A DNA stretch of 64,000 bases from positions 434,001-498,000 of the forward strand of contig CANLSF010000007.1 of assembly GCA_947493695.1 (NCBI GenBank), read 5' to 3'. Below are positions 8,120-15,644 of the stretch, one piece after another. The notes under the pieces are model-generated. The model did no database searches. It was not told the DNA's origin and saw only the letters and a list, made by a program, of their open reading frames with translations. Numbering within the stretch: position 1 is the stretch's first letter; every line of letters starts with the position of its first letter. A program made the position numbers and the translations under genes. The DNA is from an uncultured Kiloniellaceae bacterium (GTDB taxonomy: Bacteria; Pseudomonadota; Alphaproteobacteria; Kiloniellales; Kiloniellaceae).

Positions 8120-9430
8120 ATGTATCAACTCTTAAATCAACAGGTGGCTTTGGAACTCGGTTGGGAGTTCTACGTCTCCCTTGCCGGTATAATCCTGCTG
8201 ATCGCGCTCGCGGTGCCGGTTTGGGTGGCACTGGGACTGGGCGCTGTGGCAATGCTGGTCCTGACGGACGTCCTTCCGCTTTCGCTGCTTGGCGAGTCGC
8301 TCTTCGATGGGATCGACGCCTTCGCCCTGATCGCCGTTCCGCTGTTCATTTTGACCGGAGACGTACTGGTCAGGACCGGGCTCTCAAACAAGCTCCTGGA
8401 TATCGCAGAGGCGACGGCCGGCGGATTCAAGACCGGCTTCGGCACGGCAACGGTATTGGGCTGCGGCTTCTTTGCCTGCATCTCCGGTTCCGATGCCGCA
8501 GGTGCCGCCGCCGTCGGGCGCATGACCATCGACCGCCTGACCGCGCAAGGTTATCCCAAACCCTACGCCTGCGCCCTGGTGGCTTCGGGTGCCTGTACCG
8601 GTATCCTGATCCCACCCTCGATCGCTTACATTGTTATCGGTCTGGTATTGGGTGTTTCTGCGTCGACCCTATTTCTGGCGGCTGCAGTCCCCGGCATTAT
8701 GGTGATGCTCTCCATCATGCTGACCAATATCGTGATGAACCGCATCCACGGTTATGAAAATGCAGAGATGGGCTTCTCCCTGCAACGCTGGCTGAAGTCG
8801 ATCTACGAAGGGCGTTTCGCCCTCCTGGTTCCCATCGTCATTCTGGGCGGGATCTACTCGGGTGTATTCACACCAACCGAAGCCGCCGCCGTGGCTGTTT
8901 TGACCACCATCATCATCGGCCTCTTTCAAGGCACCATCAGCCTCGCCGATTTTCCCAAGATGCTCGAGAGTTCCGCCAAGGTTAACGGCGTGATCCTGCC
9001 GATCATCGCCCTGTCTCTGCCTCTGGCGCAGACACTGGCGGCCCTGCAGGTACCGCAAGGATTTGTCCAGGGCATGACATCTCTGACGGATAGCACCGTA
9101 CTGCTGACCCTGATCATGATTGGGATTCTGATCCTCGCGGGCTGCGTCATGGAGACCACACCGAACATCGTCATCCTTTCACCGATCCTTTTGCCTCTGG
9201 CGCGCGAGATCGGGATGGACGATATTCATTTCTGTATCATGATGGTGACGGCCCTGGGCGTGGGCTTTATCACGCCGCCACTTGGATTAAATCTCTTTGT
9301 GGTATCGGGCCTCACCGGCACATCGGTCCTCAGTATCGCGGCACGCGCAGGACCCTATGTTATCGCAATGCTGAGCGTCGTGCTGATGCTCGCGTTTATA
9401 CCGGAACTCTCACTCTGGGCCCTGGGCTAA
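8120..9430 (+). CDS. TRAP transporter large permease (DctM family)
   Basis: The 436-residue protein has about 12 membrane helices. DctM signatures are FDGIDAFALIAVPLFILTGDVLVR near residue 60, CGFFACISGSDAAGAAAVGRM (the GSxxAtaaaig motif), and IPPSIAYIVIG. Near the C-terminus it has ITPPLGLNLFVVSGL. It is the ion-coupled transport subunit of the cassette 6333-9430. A possible 18-codon gene lies between its stop and the HpsN-like gene. The substrate is inferred only from the neighbourhood. Confidence 0.93.
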   Translation: MYQLLNQQVALELGWEFYVSLAGIILLIALAVPVWVALGLGAVAMLVLTDVLPLSLLGESLFDGIDAFALIAVPLFILTGDVLVRTGLSNKLLDIAEATAGGFKTGFGTATVLGCGFFACISGSDAAGAAAVGRMTIDRLTAQGYPKPYACALVASGACTGILIPPSIAYIVIGLVLGVSASTLFLAAAVPGIMVMLSIMLTNIVMNRIHGYENAEMGFSLQRWLKSIYEGRFALLVPIVILGGIYSGVFTPTEAAAVAVLTTIIIGLFQGTISLADFPKMLESSAKVNGVILPIIALSLPLAQTLAALQVPQGFVQGMTSLTDSTVLLTLIMIGILILAGCVMETTPNIVILSPILLPLAREIGMDDIHFCIMMVTALGVGFITPPLGLNLFVVSGLTGTSVLSIAARAGPYVIAMLSVVLMLAFIPELSLWALG

Positions 9431-9439
9431 AGGAAATTC

Positions 9440-9496
9440 ATGTCCAGCCCAACGAACAACGAGAAGTTCCAGAGCTTTTACAAACCGAAGAAATAG
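9440..9496 (+). CDS. possible 18-residue peptide gene between dctM and the HpsN-like gene
   Basis: ATG at 9440 follows the purine-rich AAAGGAA by 4 nt and reads MSSPTNNEKFQSFYKPKK before TAG at 9494-9496. It starts 9 nt after the dctM stop and ends 12 nt before the next start, so translation could be coupled through the operon. It is basic and hydrophilic, with no membrane segment. The well-placed Shine-Dalgarno favours a real small gene, but the length makes chance plausible. Conservation in related hpsN operons would decide. Confidence 0.35.
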   Translation: MSSPTNNEKFQSFYKPKK

Positions 9497-9508
9497 GAGA
9501 TCAACACC

Positions 9509-10840
9509 GTGTCCGCTAAAGATCCTTTGGCCAACTACCCGCAAGCCGAATACCTCAAGAAGGCTGAGATGACCTCCGCAACCGGTGAGGCCGATGTCCG
9601 AGATCTGGTTGCCGGCATGTTGCGCGAGATCGAGGAAGGCGGGGAAGCAAAGGCCATCGAGTACACGCGCAAGTTCGATAAGTGGGAAGGCGATATCCTC
9701 GTTCCGCAGGATGTGATCGATGCCGCCGCGGACAAGGTCCCTCAGCGTCTCAAGGACGACCTGCAGTTCGCCCATGACCGGGTCCAGGGTTTTGCCCAGG
9801 CACAGCTTGCCAGCATGAGCGAGTTCGAAACCGAGCTTTCTCCCGGTCTCTTCGCGGGCCAGAAGCTGATCCCGGTTCAGACGGCGGGCTGCTACATCCC
9901 CGGCGGGCGTTACTCGCATGTCGCCTCCGCCATCATGAGTGTCTCAACTGCGAAGGTTGCAGGCGTCGACAATGTCATCGCCTGCTCCCCCCCCAACCGC
10001 GACGGCGGTGTTCACCCGGCAATTCTTTACACGCTGAAGCTCGCCGGAGTGGATCAGATTCTGGCGTTAGGCGGCGTGCAGGGTATCGCAGCCATGGCCT
10101 TCGGACTCTTCACCGGTCATAAGGCCGATATCCTGGCCGGTCCGGGTAACCAGTATGTGGCGGAGGCCAAGCGCCTGCTGTTTGGCCGTGTCGGCATCGA
10201 CATGTTTGCCGGTCCGACCGAAATTCTGGTGATTTCCGATGAATCCGCCGATCCCTGGATCGTCGCAACTGATCTCGCCGGGCAGGCCGAACACGGCCCT
10301 AACAGCCCGGCCTGGCTGATCTCCACCTCGCGCAAGCACGCCGAAGAGGTCATGCGCCTGATGCCGGATGCCATCGAGTCCCTGCCGGAACCAAATCGTA
10401 CTTCAGCCCGGGATGCCTGGCGGGACTATGGCGAAGTCATCGTGACACCAAGCCGCGAGGAAGCCGTCAAGATCAGTGATGACTATGCTGCCGAACACCT
10501 TCAGGTCCAGACCGAGGACCCACAGTGGTGGCTGGAAAACCTGCGCAACTACGGTTCGCTCTTCCTGGGCGAAGAGACCACGGTTTCCTTCGGCGACAAG
10601 ACCTCAGGCACCAATCACATCCTGCCCACCAAGGGTGCGGCCCGCTACACAGGCGGTCTATCAGTTGGCAAGTTCATCAAGACGGTCACCTATCAGCGCT
10701 CGACCCGTGACGCCAACCGTGACGTGGCCGCGGTGACGGCACGTATCTCCCGTCTGGAAGGCATGGAAGGTCACGCCCGCAGCGGCGATGTCCGTCTGGC
10801 CAAATACTTCCCGGACGAAGATTTCGAGCTGAGCGCGTAG
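9509..10840 (+). CDS. hpsN: HisD-family dehydrogenase, probable sulfopropanediol 3-dehydrogenase
   Basis: The 443-residue protein is homologous to histidinol dehydrogenase and keeps its zinc/catalytic set: Q259 and H262 (GQAEHG), E329-H330 (AAEHL), D363 and H422 (EGMEGH). It also has the nucleotide-binding AGPGNQYV. HisD in histidine synthesis would be expected among his genes. Here the gene follows a TRAP transporter and precedes an SDR and a zinc ADH, the order of hps clusters. HpsN oxidises (R)-DHPS in two NAD-dependent steps to (R)-3-sulfolactate. The family is certain; the HpsN assignment rests on context, and another polyol-acid specificity is possible. No downstream sulfolactate enzyme is evident in the window. 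Confidence 0.78.
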   Translation: MSAKDPLANYPQAEYLKKAEMTSATGEADVRDLVAGMLREIEEGGEAKAIEYTRKFDKWEGDILVPQDVIDAAADKVPQRLKDDLQFAHDRVQGFAQAQLASMSEFETELSPGLFAGQKLIPVQTAGCYIPGGRYSHVASAIMSVSTAKVAGVDNVIACSPPNRDGGVHPAILYTLKLAGVDQILALGGVQGIAAMAFGLFTGHKADILAGPGNQYVAEAKRLLFGRVGIDMFAGPTEILVISDESADPWIVATDLAGQAEHGPNSPAWLISTSRKHAEEVMRLMPDAIESLPEPNRTSARDAWRDYGEVIVTPSREEAVKISDDYAAEHLQVQTEDPQWWLENLRNYGSLFLGEETTVSFGDKTSGTNHILPTKGAARYTGGLSVGKFIKTVTYQRSTRDANRDVAAVTARISRLEGMEGHARSGDVRLAKYFPDEDFELSA

Positions 10841-10865
10841 TGCAGGCTTTGGCGGGGAATCAAGT

Positions 10866-11642
10866 ATGACGGAGGCAAATCCAGCCGCCTTCGATCTGAC
10901 CGGCGAGGTCGCGCTTTGCACAGGCGCAACCTCCGGGATCGGACGGCGCATGGCCTGGGCGCTTTCTCAGGCCGGCGCCGATGTGATCCTTGTCGGGCGC
11001 CGTCAGAAACAACTGGATACGACAAAGGCCGAGATCGGAACTGCCGGTCGCGGACGCGCTGTCTCCGTTACGGCAGATCTGGGCGAGTTATCGGATTTCG
11101 CCGATCTGGTGGCGGAAGCCGGCAGCACACTCGGTGCGCCCACGGTGCTGGTAAATGCTGCGGGTGTGAATTTCCGCGAAGCGCCGGACGACATAACACC
11201 GGAAAGCTGGGATCTGACCCTAAAGCTCAATCTCACGGTGCCCTTCTTTCTGGCCCGGGCCTGCATCCCGGCCATGCGCGCGGCAAAACACGGTAGCATC
11301 ATCAATATCGCCTCGCTGCAATCGACCCGCGCCTTTCCAAACGGCAGCGCTTACGGTGCCTCCAAGGGCGGAATCGCGCAGTTGACGCGTGCCATGGCTG
11401 AGTCCTGGTCCGCAGACGGCATCACCGCCAACGCCATTGCGCCCGGTTTCTTTCCAACCGAGTTGACCGAGGCTGTCTTTTCTGACCCGGAACGCGCCGC
11501 ACACAACGCGCGACAGACGGCAATCGGACGCAATGGTAAACTTGAGGACCTGGACGGGATCACGGTTTTTCTGGCCTCACAGGCCGCCCGCTACATCACC
11601 GGTCAGATCATCAACGTAGATGGCGGCTTTACCGCCAAATAG
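10866..11642 (+). CDS. SDR-family oxidoreductase, HpsO-like candidate
   Basis: This 258-residue classical short-chain dehydrogenase has the nucleotide motif TGATSGIG (about 19-26), NAAG at 97-100, the catalytic S150, Y163 and K167 in SAYGASKGG, and the terminal NVDGGFTAK. In DHPS catabolism, HpsO and HpsP are dehydrogenases that interconvert the DHPS enantiomers through the 2-keto form. An SDR right behind HpsN fits one of them, but gluconate-5-dehydrogenase-type activity is equally compatible with sequence alone. It lies 25 bp after the HpsN-like gene. The 3' end carries a tandem duplication that reaches into the next gene's start. Confidence 0.85.
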   Translation: MTEANPAAFDLTGEVALCTGATSGIGRRMAWALSQAGADVILVGRRQKQLDTTKAEIGTAGRGRAVSVTADLGELSDFADLVAEAGSTLGAPTVLVNAAGVNFREAPDDITPESWDLTLKLNLTVPFFLARACIPAMRAAKHGSIINIASLQSTRAFPNGSAYGASKGGIAQLTRAMAESWSADGITANAIAPGFFPTELTEAVFSDPERAAHNARQTAIGRNGKLEDLDGITVFLASQAARYITGQIINVDGGFTAK

Positions 11643-11688
11643 GAACAAGAGATAGATGGCGGCTTTGCCGCCAAGTAGGAAAAGAAGA
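11617..11688 (+). repeat. 36-bp imperfect tandem duplication over the SDR stop and the next ribosome-binding site
   Basis: Copy 1 (11617-11652) codes the last SDR residues and the stop; copy 2 (11653-11688) repeats it with 4 mismatches out of 36 and runs to the first base of the next ATG. Both begin TAGATGGCGGCTTT and each contains GGCGG...CCGCC, a small hairpin. The second copy supplies the AGGAAAAGAAG ribosome-binding sequence of the downstream ADH. Confidence 0.85.
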
Positions 11689-12686
11689 TGAAAGCACTGG
11701 TCTATACTGGTCCCGAAACCGTTGTGTACCGGGACGAAACTGACCCGCAGGTGGGTGATGGTGAGTGCCTGGTCAAGATCGACGCGGTCGGCATCTGCGG
11801 TTCGGACATGCATGCCTTCAAAGGGCACGACCAACGCAGGCCGGCCCCTTTGATCCTGGGACACGAGGCCAGCGGCTTTGTCATTGAGGGCAGTGCAAAG
11901 GGGCGGCGCGTCGTCATCAATCCGCTCGTCAACTGCGGCCATTGTCCGCTGTGTCTGTCGGGACGCATCAACCTCTGCCCAAACCGCGAAATTATCTCGA
12001 TGCAGCCGCGCCAGGGCGCTTTTGCGGAGATGATCAATATCCCGGAACGTAACCTGATCGACATCCCCAGCGGCATGGACAGCGCGAAAGCAGCATTGGC
12101 CGAACCGATTGCCACGGCTCTGCACGCGGTGGTCCTGGCCGCTAAAACGAGCGAACGTCCACTCTGCGAAGTTAAGGCACTGGTTTTGGGCGGGGGTGCG
12201 GTCGGGCTCGCCGCGGCCCTGGTTCTACGCAGCCATGGTTGCAAACAGATCCAGCTTGGCGACACTAATCCGCTGCGCCGCAAGACCGCGGAGGCACAGG
12301 CGGTTGGTGAGATTTACGACCCCATTTCCGGCCCGGTCCCGGATGAAAACTCCATTGATGTCGTGATCGACGCCGTTGGCAGCGGCGTGACACGAACCGC
12401 GTCACTCAAAGCCGTCCGGCCCGGTGGCACCGTGGTGCATATTGGTTTGCAGGATAGTAAAGACGGCATCGACATCCGCAAAATTACCCTGCAGGAAATC
12501 GCTTTCATCGGCAGCTACACCTACAGCATGGTCGATTTCCGGGCGACGGTTGCGGCCATGCAAAACGGTGCGCTGGGCAGGCTCGACTGGATTGAGGAGC
12601 GGCCACTTTCAGAAGGCGCTGCAGCCTTCGAAGACCTCAGCAAGGGTGCAACCGCCGCCGCCAAGATTGTGTTGCGCCCATCCTGA
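11688..12686 (+). CDS. zinc-dependent alcohol dehydrogenase, HpsP-like candidate
   Basis: The 332-residue medium-chain dehydrogenase has catalytic zinc ligands C37 and H59-E60 (GHEASG), a four-Cys structural zinc lobe C83, C86, C89 and C97, and a Rossmann motif LGGGAVGLAAAL. It is close to the L-idonate/galactitol/sorbitol dehydrogenase branch that oxidises secondary alcohols of polyols. Co-transcription with the HpsN-like and SDR genes suggests it acts on the same substrate, possibly the 2-hydroxyl of the S-enantiomer of DHPS. The start at 11688 is set by the purine-rich site provided by the 36-bp duplication. Confidence 0.88.
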   Translation: MKALVYTGPETVVYRDETDPQVGDGECLVKIDAVGICGSDMHAFKGHDQRRPAPLILGHEASGFVIEGSAKGRRVVINPLVNCGHCPLCLSGRINLCPNREIISMQPRQGAFAEMINIPERNLIDIPSGMDSAKAALAEPIATALHAVVLAAKTSERPLCEVKALVLGGGAVGLAAALVLRSHGCKQIQLGDTNPLRRKTAEAQAVGEIYDPISGPVPDENSIDVVIDAVGSGVTRTASLKAVRPGGTVVHIGLQDSKDGIDIRKITLQEIAFIGSYTYSMVDFRATVAAMQNGALGRLDWIEERPLSEGAAAFEDLSKGATAAAKIVLRPS

Positions 12687-12714
12687 CGACTGGAAAATTC
12701 CGATCATAACGGGC

Positions 12715-12837
12715 TATCTCCCTCGCCCGCTTGTGATTAGACTGCCCGCGTTCGCCTCCGGTTCGATCTCGAAACGAGGACCAAAAAAAACAAGACAAGC
12801 GGACGCACGTCCAAGCGTGCCACCCGCGAGGGAGATA
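12715..12837 (+). promoter_or_regulatory. structured leader that would sequester the Shine-Dalgarno of the 12840 ADH gene
   Basis: The left arm at 12715-12734 is complementary to two blocks on the right. ACAAGCGG (12795-12802) pairs with 12727-12734, and GCGAGGGAGATA (12826-12837) pairs with 12715-12726. Together they make 20 perfect pairs interrupted only by a 23-nt insert, which has its own GCACG...CGTGC hairpin (12805-12809 with 12816-12820). The outer stem contains the GAGGGAG ribosome-binding sequence and ends 2 nt before the ATG. The 60-nt inner loop has a TTCGA-TC-TCGAA hairpin and an A8 run. This suggests translational control; no known riboswitch class is recognised. Confidence 0.6.
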
Positions 12838-12839
12838 CA

Positions 12840-13979
12840 ATGAAAATCAAAGCTGCCGTTCTGCACGCCTTGGGCACGGCCCAGCCTTATGCCGAAACCA
12901 AACCCTTGATCGTTGAAGAGGTCGAACTGGCACCGCCAGGTCCGGGCGAAGTTCTGGTTCAGGTCAAGGCGGCTGGACTCTGCCATTCCGACCTTTCGGT
13001 GATCAACGGCAGCCGCCCGAGACCGACCCCGATGGTTATCGGCCATGAGGCCGCAGGCGTGGTCGCCGAGTGCGGACCGGGTGTCGATGACCTGAAAGCA
13101 GGCGACAAGGTGGTGATGGTCTTTGTCCCGAGCTGCGGCAGCTGCCTGCCCTGCGCCGAAGGACGACCCGCTCTTTGCGAGCCCGGCGCGGACACAAATA
13201 CGGCTGGGACGCTGCTCTCCGGCGAGCGCCGCCTCCAGCGCCCCGTGGCCCCCGACGACACAATCCTGCACCATCACATGGGCGTTTCCGCCTTTGCAGA
13301 GTACGCGGTGGTCTCGCGCCGTTCGCTGATCAAGGTGGATGACGAAGAGCTCAGTCACGAGGAGGCGGCACTTTTTGGCTGCGCGGTGCTCACAGGTGTG
13401 GGCGCGGTCGTCAATACGGCTCAGGTTCCACCGGGTAGCAGCGTCGCGGTGCTCGGTCTTGGCGGCGTTGGCCTGAACGCGCTTTTAGGCGCTAAGCTCT
13501 CCGGCGCCCGGCATATCATTGCCATGGACCTGCAGGACAGCAAGCTCGCCCTGGCCAGCGAACTGGGCGCGACCGGCACAGTCAATGCCGCGGACCCGAA
13601 CGCCGTTGAGGCCGTCAAGGATATGACCGGTGGTGGTGTCGACTTCGCCTTCGAACTGGCGGGTTCGGTAAAGGCCATGGAACAGGCTTACCGGGTGACC
13701 AAGCGCGGTGGCACGACGGTCAGTGCCGGCCTGCCCCACCCCGATCACCGCTGGGAGTTACAACAGGTCAACATGGTCGCGGAAGAACGCACGATCAAAG
13801 GCAGCTACATAGGTTCCTGCGTGCCGATGCGTGACATTCCCCGCTATATCGAGCTGTACCGGCAAGGCCAGCTGCCCGTCGACAAGCTGATGAGCGATGT
13901 CATTGCGCTTGAAGATATCAACAGCGGTTTTGACCGGCTTGCAGCAGGTAAAACCGTGCGTCAGGTGATCAAATTCTGA
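12840..13979 (+). CDS. zinc-dependent alcohol dehydrogenase, class III/aryl-alcohol type
   Basis: The 379-residue medium-chain dehydrogenase has C48 and H69-E70 at the catalytic zinc and C99, C102, C105 and C113 at the structural zinc. The Rossmann motif is VLGLGGVGLNALLG. The HHHMGVSAFAEYAVV stretch places it in the class III / benzyl-alcohol dehydrogenase branch, not the polyol branch of its upstream neighbour. It is separated from that gene by 153 bp containing a strongly paired leader, so it may be independently regulated. The substrate is unknown; a role in the same catabolic cluster or in aldehyde detoxification is possible. The ribosome-binding sequence GAGGGAG precedes the ATG. Confidence 0.88.
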   Translation: MKIKAAVLHALGTAQPYAETKPLIVEEVELAPPGPGEVLVQVKAAGLCHSDLSVINGSRPRPTPMVIGHEAAGVVAECGPGVDDLKAGDKVVMVFVPSCGSCLPCAEGRPALCEPGADTNTAGTLLSGERRLQRPVAPDDTILHHHMGVSAFAEYAVVSRRSLIKVDDEELSHEEAALFGCAVLTGVGAVVNTAQVPPGSSVAVLGLGGVGLNALLGAKLSGARHIIAMDLQDSKLALASELGATGTVNAADPNAVEAVKDMTGGGVDFAFELAGSVKAMEQAYRVTKRGGTTVSAGLPHPDHRWELQQVNMVAEERTIKGSYIGSCVPMRDIPRYIELYRQGQLPVDKLMSDVIALEDINSGFDRLAAGKTVRQVIKF

Positions 13980-13997
13980 TCTAAGCAGTTAAGCGCA

Positions 13998-14143
13998 GGC
14001 CTCTGGACGAGAACACGCTGTGGCTTCCTGTCCAGAGCCGGTCTGATCGACATCAAGAGATCCTCCCTGTCCACTGCCTAGCGAACAGGCAGTGCGCTCC
14101 CAAATTGCGCGCAGTCTAGGCAGGCCCGCTTGTCTGGCGGGCC
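13998..14143 (+). other. three successive hairpins between ADH and the amino acid ABC operon
   Basis: The stems are CTCTGGAC (14001-14008) with GTCCAGAG (14030-14037), CACTGCCT (14072-14079) with AGGCAGTG (14087-14094), and GGCCCGC (14123-14129) with GCGGGCC (14137-14143). The last is followed by two near-identical GCC(C)GAAAACCT units. No clear U-run follows any stem. They may be a factor-dependent termination zone for the ADH transcript or a structured leader of the ABC operon. Confidence 0.5.
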
Positions 14144-14212
14144 GAAAACCTGCCCGAAAACCTTTGGCATTCTTCTTGCGTATTCAATGAATTGAGTTGG
14201 GGGGGAAGCAAT

Positions 14213-14890
14213 GTGGAACTCAGGTTCTTCGAAATCTATCGCAACAGCGAATATCTATGGCGACTGGTCGAAGGCGCAGGCTTTAGCGCTGCGCTGGCTG
14301 TAGGAGGCGGACTGATCGGCTTATTGCTGGCGACACTGCTGGCAGCTTGCCGTTTTGGCGAAGTTCGCGGTTTACGGCACGTGGCGACGGGCTATGTTGA
14401 GTTCATTCGTAACACCCCGCTCATCGTCCAGCTCTTCTTCGTGGCTTTCGGGCTTCCCCTTCTTTTGGGGTACAGCTGGCCCTTCTGGGCCCACGCGCTC
14501 CTGGCACTTACCTTGAATTTTTCGGCTTACTTTGCCGAAATTCTGAGGGCAGGCTTCGCAAACGTATCCAGTGGACAGGTCGAAGCTGCGACGGCTCTCG
14601 GTCTGCGTCCTGTACTCATTTTCCGAAAAATCATTTTTCCGCAGGCGGTTGCGACGATGTACCCGTCTCTCAACAGTCAATTCATTTTTCTCTTTCTCAC
14701 GACCGGTGTAGTTGCGGAAATCGGCGTCACCGACCTGACGTCTGCCGGGCTCTTCATAGACAGCAGAACTTTTCGATCCTTTGAAGTCTTCATCACACTG
14801 ACCGGCATATACCTGATGATGGCGCTCAGCTTTAAGTCGTTGCTGAATCTTTTGCACCGCCAGTTGTTCGGCTGGTTGAGAACGCAATGA
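14213..14890 (+). CDS. amino acid ABC transporter permease 1 (HisM/GlnP family)
   Basis: I chose GTG 14213, preceded by the G-rich GGGGGGAAG; an in-frame TTG at 14192 would put that site inside the coding region. The 225-residue protein has about five membrane helices and the HAAMP-family start GFSAALAVGGGLIGLLLA. The ATPase-contacting EAA loop is SGQVEAATALGLRPVLIFRKIIFPQA, where the first part is the recognisable EAATALG. It overlaps the next permease by 4 bp and is translationally coupled to it. The substrate is a polar amino acid or related cation, undefined. Confidence 0.9.
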   Translation: MELRFFEIYRNSEYLWRLVEGAGFSAALAVGGGLIGLLLATLLAACRFGEVRGLRHVATGYVEFIRNTPLIVQLFFVAFGLPLLLGYSWPFWAHALLALTLNFSAYFAEILRAGFANVSSGQVEAATALGLRPVLIFRKIIFPQAVATMYPSLNSQFIFLFLTTGVVAEIGVTDLTSAGLFIDSRTFRSFEVFITLTGIYLMMALSFKSLLNLLHRQLFGWLRTQ

Positions 14891-15594
14891 AAGAATTCTT
14901 CGTTGCTATCCTCGGGAAGCCCTTTGGCATCGTCCTGTTTCAATTGCTGGAAGCAACCCAGTTTACGCTCTATCTGTCGCTGATCGCCTTTGTTGGTGGC
15001 GGCCTGATTGCGCTCATCGTGACCTTCATCAGAATCACGCCATCCAAACAGAACAAGGTCGTCGCCAGCAGTTACATCTGGACCTTCCAGTCGATCCCCC
15101 TCCTCATGCTTCTGTTCCTCCTCGGCCTTGGCGTTCCACGCCTTTTGAACCTGGACATCAATCCCTGGGTTGCCGCGGGTATTGCCCTCACTCTCTACGC
15201 CAGCGCCTACCTTTCAGATGTTTGGCGCGGCGCGGTCGAAGCCGTTCCGGTTGGTCAATGGGAAGGTGGTAGCGCGCTCGGTTTGAGTTTTTTGAAAACT
15301 GTCATCCTGATTGTCGTTCCCCAAGCCGTACGGCTCTCTCTCGCGCCAACGGTGGGTTTTATGGTTCAGATCATAAAAGGCAGTTCACTTGCATACATCA
15401 TCGGCTTTCACGACCTGATGAGCGTCGGAAAACGATGGGCTAATGCACCGGTCACAGGAACCGAGCCATTCGTCATTTTTCCAATCATGGCGCTCATCTA
15501 TTTCTGTCTCTGCTTCCCATTGTCGCTCTGGTCCAGGCGTCTGGAACGCAGGCTTGGAAAACCGTCTAGCCGCAAACCGGCGGAAGCGGGATGA
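14887..15594 (+). CDS. amino acid ABC transporter permease 2 (HisM/GlnP family)
   Basis: This 235-residue second permease has about five helices and an EAA loop, VGQWEGGSALGLSFLKTVILI, in which the usual EAA is EGG. It forms a heterodimer with the product of 14213-14890. The start overlaps the previous stop (ATGA), and a further ATGA at 15591 could couple to the binding-protein gene. The C-terminal tail after SLWSRRLERRLG is short and basic. No ATP-binding subunit is encoded on either side. Confidence 0.9.
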   Translation: MKEFFVAILGKPFGIVLFQLLEATQFTLYLSLIAFVGGGLIALIVTFIRITPSKQNKVVASSYIWTFQSIPLLMLLFLLGLGVPRLLNLDINPWVAAGIALTLYASAYLSDVWRGAVEAVPVGQWEGGSALGLSFLKTVILIVVPQAVRLSLAPTVGFMVQIIKGSSLAYIIGFHDLMSVGKRWANAPVTGTEPFVIFPIMALIYFCLCFPLSLWSRRLERRLGKPSSRKPAEAG

Positions 15595-15644
15595 GCCACG
15601 CCTCCCCCGCAGAAACACCATCGAAAAAACGAAAGGAAGAAAAT

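Noticed and set aside
12755-12785. T-arm-like GGTTCGATCTC followed by ACC, suggesting a tRNA
   Set aside because: No acceptor, D or anticodon arms can be drawn; the bases fit better inside the leader stem-loop.
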